A stretch of 44,023 nucleotides of DNA from Natrinema thermotolerans DSM 11552 (lineage in GTDB: Archaea; Halobacteriota; Halobacteria; Halobacteriales; Natrialbaceae). Below, piece by piece: positions 30,746-40,331 of the stretch (the stretch's first letter is position 1; each line of letters starts with the position of its first letter). The stretch lies in the NCBI GenBank assembly GCA_000337115.1, contig AOIR01000059.1, forward strand, positions 1-44,023, in the 5' to 3' direction. The notes beneath the pieces are model-generated. The model was not told the origin of the DNA. It ran no database searches and saw only the letters and a program-made list of their open reading frames with translations. The position numbers and the translations under genes were made by a program.

Positions 30746-31324
30746 ATGAGTACGGACACACCGTCGGCGACGGACGGCGAGCCGATGACCGAGGAGGAGC
30801 TGCGGACACAGGTCGCGGAACTCGAGGAGAAAGTCGCCGCGCTCGAGACGGCGGTCGGCGACGATCAGCAGAAGATGACCATCGTCGCCACGCAGGGCAG
30901 TTTCGACATGGCGTATCCGCCGCTGATCCTCGCGAGTACGGCGGCCGCCTTCGGCTGGGACGTCGTCGTTTTCCACACGTTCTGGGGGCTCGACATCCTC
31001 CACGAGGAGAAGTCGAAGGACCTCAAGCTGAGTGCCGTCGGCAACCCGAGCATGCCGGTCCCGAACGCCGTCGCTGCGCTGCCCGGGATGGACATGATGG
31101 CCACGAAGATGATGCAAAAGAAGATCGACGAGAACGGGACCGCCACCATCGAGGAGTTGATCGATCTCTCACTCGAAAGCGGCGTCGACCTGCAGGCCTG
31201 CCAGATGACGATCGAGTTGATGGACTACGACGAGGACGACTTCTACGACGGCGTCACGACGGGTGTGGGTGCAGCCACTGCGTTGCAACACATGGCCGAA
31301 TCCGACATCCAGCTCCTCGTCTGA
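30746..31324 (+). CDS. DsrE/DsrF/DrsH-like family protein
   Basis: A 192-aa protein. Residues ~14-42 form a coiled-coil-like acidic helix (TEEELRTQVAELEEKVAALE). The DsrE-type domain begins KMTIVATQGSFDMAYPPLIL and has WDVVVFHTFWGLDIL. A single cysteine in DLQACQMTIELM is at the position used for sulfur transfer in DsrE2-type proteins. NPSMPVPNAVAALPGMDMMATKMM is typical of the large DrsH-like members, which may be membrane-associated. It is co-transcribed with tusA (one base between) and so probably accepts sulfur from it. Confidence 0.9.
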   Translation: MSTDTPSATDGEPMTEEELRTQVAELEEKVAALETAVGDDQQKMTIVATQGSFDMAYPPLILASTAAAFGWDVVVFHTFWGLDILHEEKSKDLKLSAVGNPSMPVPNAVAALPGMDMMATKMMQKKIDENGTATIEELIDLSLESGVDLQACQMTIELMDYDEDDFYDGVTTGVGAATALQHMAESDIQLLV

Positions 31325-31493
31325 TCGCTGACCGACACCGAGTCTACGTTTTCGAAGCCGTGCCTTCCGTCCTCAAAGCGAGTGCCATCGGGGCAGCCCG
31401 GATCCCGCCGTCAGCTACGGGCCACCCTCCCGCTGGCCGGTGGCTGCATCTGCCGGCCCCACGACTACACCGCGGTTCGTGGACGCGACCACC

Positions 31494-31787
31494 ATGGTCG
31501 ATATCGATACCGACACCGATTCGGACCCCGAACTCGGGACCGCGACGATCGTCTACGAGACGCCCGGCGAGACCGACGAACGGGCCACGGTCGACAACGA
31601 CCGCATCGCTTACTTCCAGGATCACTGGCTGTTCGCGTACGGGACCGACGACGACGGCAACGACGTCGTTCGCCGGGTCCCCAAAGAGCGTGTCCACTAC
31701 GTCGAACGATCCGTCGAGGAGATCGAGGCGACCTTCGAGTCCGGCCTCGAGAAGGCCAAAGGAAAACTCGAATCGCTTCGGGACTGA
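31494..31787 (+). CDS. DUF5796-type haloarchaeal protein
   Basis: A 97-aa acidic protein. ATIVYETPGETDERATVDNDRIAYFQDHWLF resembles the small DUF5796 family conserved in haloarchaea, with a C-terminal helix (ERSVEEIEATFESGLEKAKG). No catalytic residues are apparent. ATG 31494 was chosen because the longer frame to 31440 has low-complexity codons and no conserved residues. The function of the family is unknown. Confidence 0.7.
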   Translation: MVDIDTDTDSDPELGTATIVYETPGETDERATVDNDRIAYFQDHWLFAYGTDDDGNDVVRRVPKERVHYVERSVEEIEATFESGLEKAKGKLESLRD

Positions 31788-31816
31788 TGAACCCGCTCTG
31801 GCAGTGTCGTCCGCGT

Positions 31817-32428
31817 CTACCGGTACTCCGAGGCCGGTTCGTCCACGTGTGATTCCCGGATCGAGATCCTGATGTCGGAGCCATCCTCGAGTTCGCCCGA
31901 CGATCGGTCGGTACCTCCGGGTTCGGACGAGTCGCGCTCGACGGTCCGCATCCGTTCGCGTTCGGACGCGTCGTACGCCGAACTCATCGCGATCAGGAAC
32001 CCGACCATCGCCGTCACGAGCGCCACGACGCCGATTGCGACGGCACCGATCGAGGCCACGGTACCGGAGAGGACTTCCCCGGAGACCAGAAGCGAGACGG
32101 CCGTCACGACCGCGATCAGGGTCAGGAGCCGGGCGAGCCGGCCGGTGTCGAGCCCCCGGTAGCTCTTCTCACCGGTCGTATCGGCCAGCACCGAGAGGAT
32201 GCCGTCGTAGGAGTCGTCGGTGCGGGCGTTCCCCAGCGAGTGGGTCGACTGTGCGACCCAGACGCCGGCGGTGAAGTTCAGGAACGCGACGAACGACACG
32301 AGTCCGATCTGGCCGTCGATGAACAGTCCCGACACGATCGCCCCCGCAAACGTCGTCGCCATGATGGCGTGAGTCACTAACGACCGTGTTCCGAAGTCTT
32401 CCAACCGAGCCATGTGTCCCAGGTTCAT
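31817..32428 (-). CDS. four-helix membrane protein of unknown function
   Basis: A 203-aa protein, family not named. Helices are about residues 15-35, 38-60, 100-122 and 124-148. The opening MARLEDFGTRSLVTHAIMATTFAGAIVSGLF is well formed. The acidic and arginine-rich C-terminal 55 residues are probably cytoplasmic and disordered. ATG 32428 or 32413 are both possible starts. It is convergent with the DUF5796 gene and divergent from pelota. Confidence 0.65.
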   Translation of the reverse strand: MNLGHMARLEDFGTRSLVTHAIMATTFAGAIVSGLFIDGQIGLVSFVAFLNFTAGVWVAQSTHSLGNARTDDSYDGILSVLADTTGEKSYRGLDTGRLARLLTLIAVVTAVSLLVSGEVLSGTVASIGAVAIGVVALVTAMVGFLIAMSSAYDASERERMRTVERDSSEPGGTDRSSGELEDGSDIRISIRESHVDEPASEYR

Positions 32429-32621
32429 ACGTGAACGAGGACCGCAGCGCGGATAGCCTCGCGCCCTTACTATGTTGAATGATGACAATTAACACGAAAA
32501 TCTCTGTCGACTGATACGACCGTCGATTCCCGCGTCGCGGCGGCTCGCGGGCGGTCCGGGACGAGAACCGCCGGACGACCCGATCGCAGTCCACTTACCG
32601 CCACCCCGCGAACGACCGGCC

Positions 32622-33689
32622 ATGCAGATCAAAGACCGGGAGCAGGTCGAAGGCGGCCGCGAGCGGGTCACGGTCGTCCCCGAGAGCGTCGACGACCTCT
32701 GGCACCTGCAGTACGTCTTAGAGCCCGGCGACCGCGTCGCGGGCGATACGACCCGGCGGATCCAGCGCAACGACGACCAGATGCGCGATACCGGCGGCGA
32801 GCGCGAACACATGTGGGTCGCCATCGCCGTCGAGGACGTCGAGTTCCACAAGTTCGCCAACCGACTGCGCGTCGGCGGCGAGATCGTCGCCTGCTCGCGC
32901 GAGGACCAGCTGAACTTCCATCACACCCTCAACGTCGAACCACGCGACGAACTCTCGATCGAGAAGCGGTTCAAACCCGACCAGGAGGCCCGCCTCGAGG
33001 AGGCCGAAGAGGCGACCGAAAACCCCGACGTGGCCATCGCGACCGTCGAGGAAGGACAGGCCCACGTCCACACAGTCGCCCAGTACGGTACCGAGGAACG
33101 GGCGACGATCACCGGCACGACCGGCAAGGGCGAGTACGCCCGCGGGCGCTCGGAGTTGTTCGAAGAACTCGGCGAGGTTCTCAAACGGCAGGACGTCGAC
33201 GCGATCATCCTCGCCGGTCCCGGCTTCACGAAACAGGACGCCTACAAGCACCTCGAGCAAAACGAGCCCGAGGTCGCCGAGACGGTCACGATGGTCGATA
33301 CGGCCGCGGTCGGCGACCGGGGCGTCCACGAGGTACTCAAACGGGGCGCGGTCGCGGACGTACAAGAGGAGACCCGCATCGAGAGCGAGGCCGAGTACAT
33401 CGACGAACTCACGCGGCGCATCGCGGACGGTGCCAAGGCGGCCTACGGCCCCGAACAGGTCGAAAAAGCCGCCGAATTCGGCGCGATCGAACACCTGCTC
33501 GTCCTCGACGACCGCTTACAGAAAGAACGCGGTCCCGACGGCGAGTGGGCGATCAGCGTCGACGACGTCATCCGGACGACCGAGCAGAAAGGCGGCGAGG
33601 TGACGGTCTTCTCGAGCGAGTTCCCGCCCGGCCAGCAGCTGTCGAACCTCGGTGGGATCGCCGCCCTGTTGCGGTATCGGCTCGAGTGA
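32622..33689 (+). CDS. pelA: mRNA surveillance protein pelota (aPelota)
   Basis: A 355-aa protein. It is an eRF1-like protein for rescue of stalled ribosomes with the ATPase aABCE1. The N-terminal Sm-like domain ([38 protein letters not shown]) is followed by the central domain ([12 protein letters not shown] then [27 protein letters not shown]). The C-terminal domain is [14 protein letters not shown] ending [19 protein letters not shown]. The GGQ motif of release factors is absent, as expected. Length and all blocks agree with archaeal pelota. Confidence 0.96.
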   Translation: MQIKDREQVEGGRERVTVVPESVDDLWHLQYVLEPGDRVAGDTTRRIQRNDDQMRDTGGEREHMWVAIAVEDVEFHKFANRLRVGGEIVACSREDQLNFHHTLNVEPRDELSIEKRFKPDQEARLEEAEEATENPDVAIATVEEGQAHVHTVAQYGTEERATITGTTGKGEYARGRSELFEELGEVLKRQDVDAIILAGPGFTKQDAYKHLEQNEPEVAETVTMVDTAAVGDRGVHEVLKRGAVADVQEETRIESEAEYIDELTRRIADGAKAAYGPEQVEKAAEFGAIEHLLVLDDRLQKERGPDGEWAISVDDVIRTTEQKGGEVTVFSSEFPPGQQLSNLGGIAALLRYRLE

Positions 33690-33714
33690 GTCCGTCGGCT
33701 TCGCCAACGGGCGC

Positions 33715-34467
33715 TTAGTCGCCCCTGACCTCGTCGCTGGCTTCGATGAGTTGGATCAGCACCGAAGCGAACACCGACTCCGAACTCCAGATCGCCGTTT
33801 CGCCGCTCTCCCCGCCGAGGACGCTCAACAGGATGCTGTCGTCGTCAGCGACGGCGATACGGCCGGAGCGTTGATCGTCCCCCCGGTGGCTCGGTGGGGT
33901 GTCGACGACGATCCCCTCATGGTCGGCGAACCGCTCGTGGATCGCCGGCGTCCTGCTGACGATGACGACCGAGACGCCGGCCGCCGCCCGCTCGGAGAGG
34001 GTCCGTTCGATCGAGTCGGTCACCAGTTCCGAGAGGCGCGTCCCGAAGATGATCCGATCGTCGGCCTTCGAGACGAGTTCGATGATCCGGTCGGTAACGC
34101 GGTCGCGACCGCGGACCGTCCAGATGTCCTCCTGGGTTTCCTCACCCGAGGGTTCGTTCTTGACCGTTTCGACGTACTCGAAGGCCCGGTCCTGTTCGCG
34201 TTCGAACTGATTCCGGAGCGTCTCCCGGGCGGTGTCGACGCTCACCGGCCGGTATCGGATCGGGTTCGACTGCTGGACCTCGAGCAAGCCCTTCGATTCC
34301 AAACTCTCGGCGACGCTGTAGACCTGCGACCGGGGGACGTCGGTGACGTCGGCGACGTCGCGGGCGGTCCCCGCGCCGAGCCGGTGCAAGGCGATGAAGA
34401 CCTTGGCCTCGTAGCTGGTCAGCCCCAGCGTTTCGAAGGCGTCGACGGCCGCGTTCTCGTCGCTCAC
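33715..34467 (-). CDS. TrmB-family transcriptional regulator
   Basis: A 250-aa protein. The winged helix is at residues ~8-75 (FETLGLTSYEAKVFIALHRLGAG, DVPRSQVYSVAESLESKGLLEV). A coiled region and a C-terminal TrmB-like effector domain with a phospholipase-D-like fold (KADDRIIFGTRLSELVT) follow. It overlaps the RND exporter gene by 4 bp downstream of it, so it is likely a regulator of that exporter and possibly senses its substrate. It has no cysteine cluster, unlike the TrmB-type protein at 18113. Confidence 0.9.
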   Translation of the reverse strand: MSDENAAVDAFETLGLTSYEAKVFIALHRLGAGTARDVADVTDVPRSQVYSVAESLESKGLLEVQQSNPIRYRPVSVDTARETLRNQFEREQDRAFEYVETVKNEPSGEETQEDIWTVRGRDRVTDRIIELVSKADDRIIFGTRLSELVTDSIERTLSERAAAGVSVVIVSRTPAIHERFADHEGIVVDTPPSHRGDDQRSGRIAVADDDSILLSVLGGESGETAIWSSESVFASVLIQLIEASDEVRGD

Positions 34468-37460
34468 TCGTTGCTCCCTCCGTCGTCGGTCGGTTCGCCG
34501 CCGTCACTGGCGGTCGGTGCGGAGCCGGTGGCGCCGGCCGTATCGAACGAGACGTCCGGGCCGAAGTACCGCGTCCACACCACGAGCAGCGACGGGAGGA
34601 CGACGACGCTCGCGAGGAACGCGTACGTGATCGTCAGCCCGGTGATGATCCCGAACTGCTGGAGCGCGGGGAGGATCGCGAAGGCGAGCGTCCCGAACCC
34701 GCCGACGGTCGTCGCCGCGCTGCCGAGCAACGCGCCGCCGGTGCCGGTGACGGTCGTCCGCAGCGCCGACCAGACGTTGCCCTGGCGCTCGAGTTCGAGC
34801 CGGTAGCGTTCGCTGATGTGAATGCTGTAGGCGACGCCGAGTCCGACGGTGAGACTCGTGATCATCCCCGTGAGGACGTTAAACGGCATCCCGATGAGAT
34901 ACATCGTGCCGAGGATCCAGGCCACCGAGAACGCGACCGGGAGCAGGGTGATCGCCCCCAGCGACGCGCTGTTGCCGGCCAGCCAGTAGGCGGCGGTGAG
35001 GAACAGGAACACCGCCACGAGCGTGATCAGCAGACTCTCGAGGACGGTGTCGAGCAGGTCCTGTTCGACGATGTGGCTGACGACCGGATCGCCGGTCGCG
35101 ATGGCGCTCCACTCGCCGTCGCCACGATCCTCGAGATCACCGGCGATGGCCCGCATCTCGTCGGTCGTCTCCGCGCTTGAGGCATTACCCTGAACGCCGA
35201 CGATCAGCCGTGCGGACTGATATTCGCCGCCGTCAGTTCGGTGAATGACCTGACTCGCGGCGTCCTCGTCGATCTCGAACAGCTGGTCGTACAGCGCCGA
35301 GACGTTCTCGTCGGGGACGCCGTCGCCGTCCGTATCGGCCGCGGTGAACGACTCGTTGAACGATTCGTTCTGGCCGGCGACCCGTTCCATCGTCGAGAGC
35401 GGGCCTTGTATGTCGGCGTCGCCGGTCGCGAGCGTGTAGGCGACGCCACCTTCGGCGGCGGCGTCGTCCCGTGCCCGGTCGGTCGCGTTCAGGAACTCGT
35501 CGTCGGTAACATCATCCTCGACGAGGATCTGTGCCTGACTGTTTTCCGGCTGGAAGTGTTCGTTGACGTACTCGAGGTTGTCCTTGGCGTGGTACTCGCC
35601 GGGAGCCATCCCGCCGGGCAGGTTCTTCGTCCAGTCCGGCGGGCTGTCGGCGAGGAAGTCCTCCTGCTGGAAGCTGGTGTCGACCTGCGTCGCCCCGTAA
35701 GCGCCGCCGGCGGTGATCAGCGCGACGACCAGCAGGACGGCAAGCGGGAACCGACGGGCGGCGGTCGAGCCGACCGTCAGCACCTCGCTGAAACGGCCGC
35801 CGCCGGTCCCGAAGGCCCGTTTCCGTCGGTCGAAGCCGCGGGATTCGAGGAACTCGTCGATCTCGACCTTGGCGGCGGGGATCAACGCGCCGAAGACGAT
35901 CAGCGCGGCGACGATACCGACGGAGCTGACGACCCCGAACTCGCGGATGGGGCCGATCGGACTGACGAGGTTCGAGAGGAACCCAATGACGGTCGTGGCC
36001 GTCACCCAGACGAGGGCGGCGCCGACGCCGGCCAGCGCGACCGTCATCGAACCGCGGACGGTCCCCTCGGCGCCGTCGGCCTCGCGCTGTTCGCGGTGGC
36101 GCATGAAGACGTGGATCGCGTAGTCGATCGAGAGCCCGATCAGTAACACCGGGACCGCGACGAACATCTGGTTGAACGCGATATCGGCCCAGCCCATGAA
36201 GCCGAACGTCCAGACGAGGACGGCGACGATGCCGGCGACCCCGAGGACGATATCGAGCAGGTCGCGGTAGGCGACGAGCAAGGCGACCACGACGAACAAC
36301 AGCGCGAGCGGGCCGACGATAGCGAGGCTGTCGCCCATCGAGCGGTCGATCTCGTCGGTAATGACACCGGCACCGAAGACGAGATAGTCCTGTTCGTGTG
36401 TCTCCGCGATATCGCGGATCTCGAGTTGGCTATCGAGGACCGCGTCGTCGATCGTACCGCCTTCCATCCCGCCCGCGGTGTCGCCCGCGGTCGACTGCGT
36501 GATCGCCGTCATTCGCGTTTCGGCCTGCGTCGAGCCGGGTTCGTACGACGACGGCATGAATCCGATCGCCAAGTTGTCCTCACTCTCGCCCGACAGCGTC
36601 GACTCGAGGGTTCGCTCGAACTCCTCGTCGTCGAGGCTCTCGAGGGCCTCGATCTGTTCCTCGAGCGGCGGTTGCTCGCTGCTCTGGAGGGCGGCGTACT
36701 CGGCCTCGAGGACGCCGACGGTTCCGTTCCGATACGCTTGCTGGCGTTGGGCCGAGAGTCGCTGGTACTCGGGATCTTCCGCCGGCTCGTCCGTCTGTGA
36801 CCGAATCTCGTACTGCTGTGACTCGATATCACGGACTTCCTGAACCGCAGCCTCGTACCGTGCGGTCTGGGTCTCGGTGAGGCCGACCGTCGCGTTCTCG
36901 ATGGTCGCGTTGAGCTGTGCCTCGAGTTCGGCGGCCTGTCGCTGGTACTCCGGATCGGACTCGTTGTACGACTCGTTCAGTTGCTCGTACTGTCGCTGGA
37001 TTCCGACGGTCGTGTTGAGTCCGTCGCTGAGCCGCGACCGCGTCGCGTTGAGTTCGGCCGCCTGTTCGTTTTTGATCACCGATGTCGCGATGACGTTCTC
37101 GACACCGACCATCGACTGGTTCTCGACCAGCGTCTCGTTGATCGACTCGTCATCGCGGATCTCCTGTTGTAACTCTAAAGAGTCGAGCAGCGACTCCTTC
37201 GTGAGAACGTTGTCATCCTCGCCACCCCGAACGATCAGTTGGACGGTAGTGGCGTTTTCCCGTTGCTCACTGGTGAAGTTCTCATCGATGCGCTCGAGGG
37301 CTTTCGCTTCGTCGGACTCGCTCTCGAACTGGGAGAGCGAAGAGTCGTCGTCGACCATCGGCATACCCGCGCCGACGAGCGCCGTCGCGAGCAGAAGGAC
37401 GACGAGAACGATTCGCGTGTGGGACATGAGGGCGTCCGCGAGTCGATCGGGAACGCTCAT
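34464..37460 (-). CDS. RND/MMPL-family membrane exporter
   Basis: A 998-aa protein. Helix 1 is at residues ~15-35; a large extracytoplasmic part (about 40-360) has long coiled-coil stretches rich in Q and E (EYQRQAAELEAQLNATIENA and similar). Helices 2-6 (~370-540) form a sterol-sensing-like domain (LLIGLSIDYAIHVFMRHREQ). A second exported part (~590-800) and helices 8-12 (SLTVGLGVAYSIHISERYR) follow. The GLSIDY and GLGVAY segments with aspartate or glycine are typical for archaeal MMPL proteins. A TATA-like TTTATACG lies 70-80 bp upstream. Substrate unknown; other archaeal members move lipids or hydrophobic compounds. Confidence 0.9.
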   Translation of the reverse strand: MSVPDRLADALMSHTRIVLVVLLLATALVGAGMPMVDDDSSLSQFESESDEAKALERIDENFTSEQRENATTVQLIVRGGEDDNVLTKESLLDSLELQQEIRDDESINETLVENQSMVGVENVIATSVIKNEQAAELNATRSRLSDGLNTTVGIQRQYEQLNESYNESDPEYQRQAAELEAQLNATIENATVGLTETQTARYEAAVQEVRDIESQQYEIRSQTDEPAEDPEYQRLSAQRQQAYRNGTVGVLEAEYAALQSSEQPPLEEQIEALESLDDEEFERTLESTLSGESEDNLAIGFMPSSYEPGSTQAETRMTAITQSTAGDTAGGMEGGTIDDAVLDSQLEIRDIAETHEQDYLVFGAGVITDEIDRSMGDSLAIVGPLALLFVVVALLVAYRDLLDIVLGVAGIVAVLVWTFGFMGWADIAFNQMFVAVPVLLIGLSIDYAIHVFMRHREQREADGAEGTVRGSMTVALAGVGAALVWVTATTVIGFLSNLVSPIGPIREFGVVSSVGIVAALIVFGALIPAAKVEIDEFLESRGFDRRKRAFGTGGGRFSEVLTVGSTAARRFPLAVLLVVALITAGGAYGATQVDTSFQQEDFLADSPPDWTKNLPGGMAPGEYHAKDNLEYVNEHFQPENSQAQILVEDDVTDDEFLNATDRARDDAAAEGGVAYTLATGDADIQGPLSTMERVAGQNESFNESFTAADTDGDGVPDENVSALYDQLFEIDEDAASQVIHRTDGGEYQSARLIVGVQGNASSAETTDEMRAIAGDLEDRGDGEWSAIATGDPVVSHIVEQDLLDTVLESLLITLVAVFLFLTAAYWLAGNSASLGAITLLPVAFSVAWILGTMYLIGMPFNVLTGMITSLTVGLGVAYSIHISERYRLELERQGNVWSALRTTVTGTGGALLGSAATTVGGFGTLAFAILPALQQFGIITGLTITYAFLASVVVLPSLLVVWTRYFGPDVSFDTAGATGSAPTASDGGEPTDDGGSNE

Positions 37461-37669
37461 GCGGTCACCTCCCGGTTCGGTCGTCTGGATTCGTACTGAA
37501 CCATTCTGTTGTTACGATCCTACAAACTCTATCGTATAAACGTGTTCGGAATTCCTGTCAGCGGGCTCTCAGTCACTAGGCGGTCGTCTCGGGGACTCAT
37601 CACTCCGATACTGCTGCCTGAGGGGTAGAATAGAACGATCGCGACGACGTCGTGGTCGTCGGCCGGCCG

Positions 37670-38404
37670 TCACTCGATCGAGATCGTCTGGAGGTCTTCG
37701 GCGAACCGAACGTCGCCGTCGTAGTGGGCTCCGATCGACTCGAGCATTTCCTCGTGCTGGCCCTCGGTGTGGGGGTAGAGGTGGGTCAGGTAGACCCGGC
37801 CGATCTCCCGGCCAGCCAGTGCGCGGCCGAGGCTGTCGGGCGTCGGGTGGTTCGAGACGTCGACGCCGTCGGGGAACGAACAGTCGTGGGCGAGGATCGC
37901 CGATCCCTCCGCGAAGTTGGCCAGCCCTTCGAAGGCCTCGCTGTCGCCGCTGAAGGTAAACCGGTCGTCGAACCGGTAGGCCAGACACGGCAGCGAGTGG
38001 CGCGTCTCGTAGGCCGAGACGTCGAACCCGGCGACCGAGAACTCGCCGGGGACGACCTCCCGGACCTGCAGGTCGATCTTGTCCTGCATGTACTCGTGGA
38101 CCGCGAGCAGGTCGTCGAGCAACGCCTTGGTTCCCTGCGGCCCGACGACCTCGAGGTGGTCCTCCCCGGCGAGCCAGCGGGCCTTCACGAGCGGGAGCAG
38201 GTCGGAGACGTGATCGAGGTGGTGGTGGGTCAGCAGCACCGTCGAGACGCCCTCGTAGCCGACGCCGGACTGTTGGAGTCGCTGGAGGGCCCCGGCTCCG
38301 CAGTCGATCAGGACGGTCCGTCCGTCCTCCTGGACGAGGATGCCCGCCTGAAACCGTTCGCCAGTGGGCAACGCCGAGCCCGTTCCGAGAAAGGTGACAC
38401 GCAT
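37670..38404 (-). CDS. RNase Z-like metallo-beta-lactamase hydrolase
   Basis: A 244-aa protein. Metal site HHHLDHVSDLLP (about residues 61-72), and further ligands in ILAHDCSF and LTHLYPH. The N-terminus MRVTFLGTGSALPTGERFQAG resembles RNase Z/ElaC-type proteins that need no signal. However the flexible arm for tRNA binding is not evident, so it may be a related phosphodiesterase or general MBL hydrolase. It has an own short region upstream (38405-38687) with no gene that I can support. Confidence 0.8.
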   Translation of the reverse strand: MRVTFLGTGSALPTGERFQAGILVQEDGRTVLIDCGAGALQRLQQSGVGYEGVSTVLLTHHHLDHVSDLLPLVKARWLAGEDHLEVVGPQGTKALLDDLLAVHEYMQDKIDLQVREVVPGEFSVAGFDVSAYETRHSLPCLAYRFDDRFTFSGDSEAFEGLANFAEGSAILAHDCSFPDGVDVSNHPTPDSLGRALAGREIGRVYLTHLYPHTEGQHEEMLESIGAHYDGDVRFAEDLQTISIE

Positions 38405-38687
38405 ACGCTGGAGTGGCACGTCCGCCCCGATAAGGGTACCTCTCGCGAACGCACCGGTCGGGTCCGAACGGATCACAGCGACGACCGACGAGGACGCGAC
38501 CGGTTTCGCGGTCAGCAGGTGTTCCGACTCCGTCCCGAGGACACGAAGATTCAAGCGGTTCGACGCCACATCGTCGGTATCGATCGATGGCATCGCTTCC
38601 GACGGCCCGCAGTCACGGACGCTCGAGCGGCGACGTGACCGCCGTCGCCGACGACGGTGATCGACCTCCCGATCGGACGGTGAGCCG

Positions 38688-38948
38688 ATGATCGAGGGCC
38701 TCGAGGACGCGCTCCCGCCGGCGGTCACGAGGGCGACGCTCTATCGGATCGCCGGCTGGCTCCTGCGGCTCTACGTGGCCGGCTGTTTGCTCCTCGGGTC
38801 CTACAGCCTGCTGTGGGTCCTCGAGGTCGGTGGCGTCCTCCCCGACCGGTGGCTGTCGACGGCCTGGATCGGCATCGCCGGGCTGGGGTCGGTGTTCCTC
38901 GCATTCGCGATTCCCCTGTTCTATCTCGCTCGCGGCGCGGACGGGTGA
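38688..38948 (+). CDS. two-helix membrane protein
   Basis: An 86-aa protein, family not recognised. Helices at about residues 22-44 (WLLRLYVAGCLLLGSYSLLW) and 58-80. The N-terminal 18 residues are amphipathic. It is 55 bp before the Nmad3 gene in the same direction. A TATA-like CTTTACCC near 38965-38973 suggests that Nmad3 also has its own promoter. Nothing indicates function. Confidence 0.6.
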   Translation: MIEGLEDALPPAVTRATLYRIAGWLLRLYVAGCLLLGSYSLLWVLEVGGVLPDRWLSTAWIGIAGLGSVFLAFAIPLFYLARGADG

Positions 38949-39003
38949 TCGAACGCGATCGGGGGCTTTACCCTCTCGCCGTCCCGACGGGACGACGAAC
39001 ACC

Positions 39004-39837
39004 ATGACGGTCGTCCTCGCCGGTGTCGGTGCCGATAGCACGAACCTCGGTGCCCTGGCCCCGCTGTACGACGACGGGCGGTTCGAGTACGTTCCGATCC
39101 CGGAGAAGACCCACGAGACGGCCGAACCCGAAACGCTCGGCTCGTGGAAGCTGCGGGCCAGTGACGGCGTCGCCGCGGACTTGACGACCCGCATCACGCC
39201 ACAGCCGGTCCACGACGGGAGCGAGACCGTCGCCGGCGACGCCCTCGAGTCCTGGCCGCTCCATCGTGACCCCAACTTCGCGGCGCTGACCTACGGCGAA
39301 CACCGGACCAGCGGCTACGTCTCGCGGTTACGCGCGCTCGAGCCGGGCGACGTCGTCGGGTTCTACGCCGGCCTGCGTCGGCCCGACGGTGACCGCGCCC
39401 ACCGCTATCTGATCGGGTACTTCACCGTCGACGAGGTGGCCGTCGTCGGCCCGGAGACGCCGCCGGCCGAGCGGGCGGCGATCCTCGACGCCCATCCCGA
39501 GAATGCCCACGCGAAACGCGCACAGAACGGGGATCTCTACCTCGAGAAGCCGGTCGTGATCGTCGACGGCCGTGAACCCGGCGGGCTCTTCGAGCGGGAT
39601 CCGATCCGGCTCAGCGACTACTACGTCAAGCCGGGCAACGAGCGGGCACAGTACTACCTCCGAGAGGAGATCGCTTCGCAGTGGAATGTCCGGGCCGGCG
39701 GCGAGAACATGATGTACAAACCGGCCTATCGCTGTGCCCGCTCGGGGTCGTCCTTTCGGGACCTGATCGGGGTTCCGGGCGCGCGGACGGCCGCGGAACG
39801 CGACCGCTGGAACCCGGATCGCTCTCGGCAGCCGTAG
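39004..39837 (+). CDS. Nmad3 family putative nucleotide modification protein
   Basis: A 277-aa protein. The start MTVVLAGVGADSTNLGALAPLYDDGRFEYVPIPE and the blocks PVHDGSETVAGDALE, DPNFAALTYGEHRTSGYVSRL and SDYYVKPGNERAQYYLREEI match the Nmad3 family, named for presumed modification of nucleotides in DNA. Many haloarchaea keep one copy in the core genome, so it is not necessarily a phage relic. No radical or kinase motif is visible. The gene is isolated on its strand and ends before a DUF7344 gene convergent with it. Confidence 0.8.
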   Translation: MTVVLAGVGADSTNLGALAPLYDDGRFEYVPIPEKTHETAEPETLGSWKLRASDGVAADLTTRITPQPVHDGSETVAGDALESWPLHRDPNFAALTYGEHRTSGYVSRLRALEPGDVVGFYAGLRRPDGDRAHRYLIGYFTVDEVAVVGPETPPAERAAILDAHPENAHAKRAQNGDLYLEKPVVIVDGREPGGLFERDPIRLSDYYVKPGNERAQYYLREEIASQWNVRAGGENMMYKPAYRCARSGSSFRDLIGVPGARTAAERDRWNPDRSRQP

Positions 39838-39868
39838 GCAGCGGCTGGCGGCGGATCGACTCCTGCCG

Positions 39869-40210
39869 TCAGGACGAGACCGTTTCGATCCCGTCAAGAA
39901 ACGGTGCAACGTCGTCGACGTTCGGTCCGGTCGTCACCGTTGCGTCCGACCGATCGTACTCGACGACGTCGTGATCGTCGAGTTTCGGCAGATAGTAGTG
40001 GATCAGCTCGACGGTGGCCGCACGACGATCAGTCCATCCGGCGGAACTCTCTTCGAGGGAGCGATCCGACGCGGCGAGGCGACGACCGAGTTCGTCGGGC
40101 GACGCCGGCTCGCCCGCCCGAAGCGCCTCGAGGACGGCCCGGTGTGTTTCGTCCGCGAGCAGTGCGTAGATGGTCTCGGTCTCGAGGGCGGTCTGTCGGG
40201 AACGGGACAT
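39869..40210 (-). CDS. DUF7344 winged-helix regulator
   Basis: A 113-aa protein. The winged helix reads IYALLADETHRAVLEALRAGEP and the typical DUF7344 ending is ATVELIHYYLPKLDDHDVVEYD. These haloarchaeal proteins are presumed transcription factors, mostly uncharacterised. It has no cysteine. The gene is divergent from the acetyltransferase at 40332. Confidence 0.82.
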   Translation of the reverse strand: MSRSRQTALETETIYALLADETHRAVLEALRAGEPASPDELGRRLAASDRSLEESSAGWTDRRAATVELIHYYLPKLDDHDVVEYDRSDATVTTGPNVDDVAPFLDGIETVSS

Positions 40211-40331
40211 AGCGGTGGGTCAGTTCGGAGCGCAACAGCAGTATCCCCTTACTAGTTGGGCACCTAGCGATAGTCACACGCGGTTCCGCATCGCTCGGTT
40301 TCATGTGCCGACGGCTCGAAACCGCGATCCA

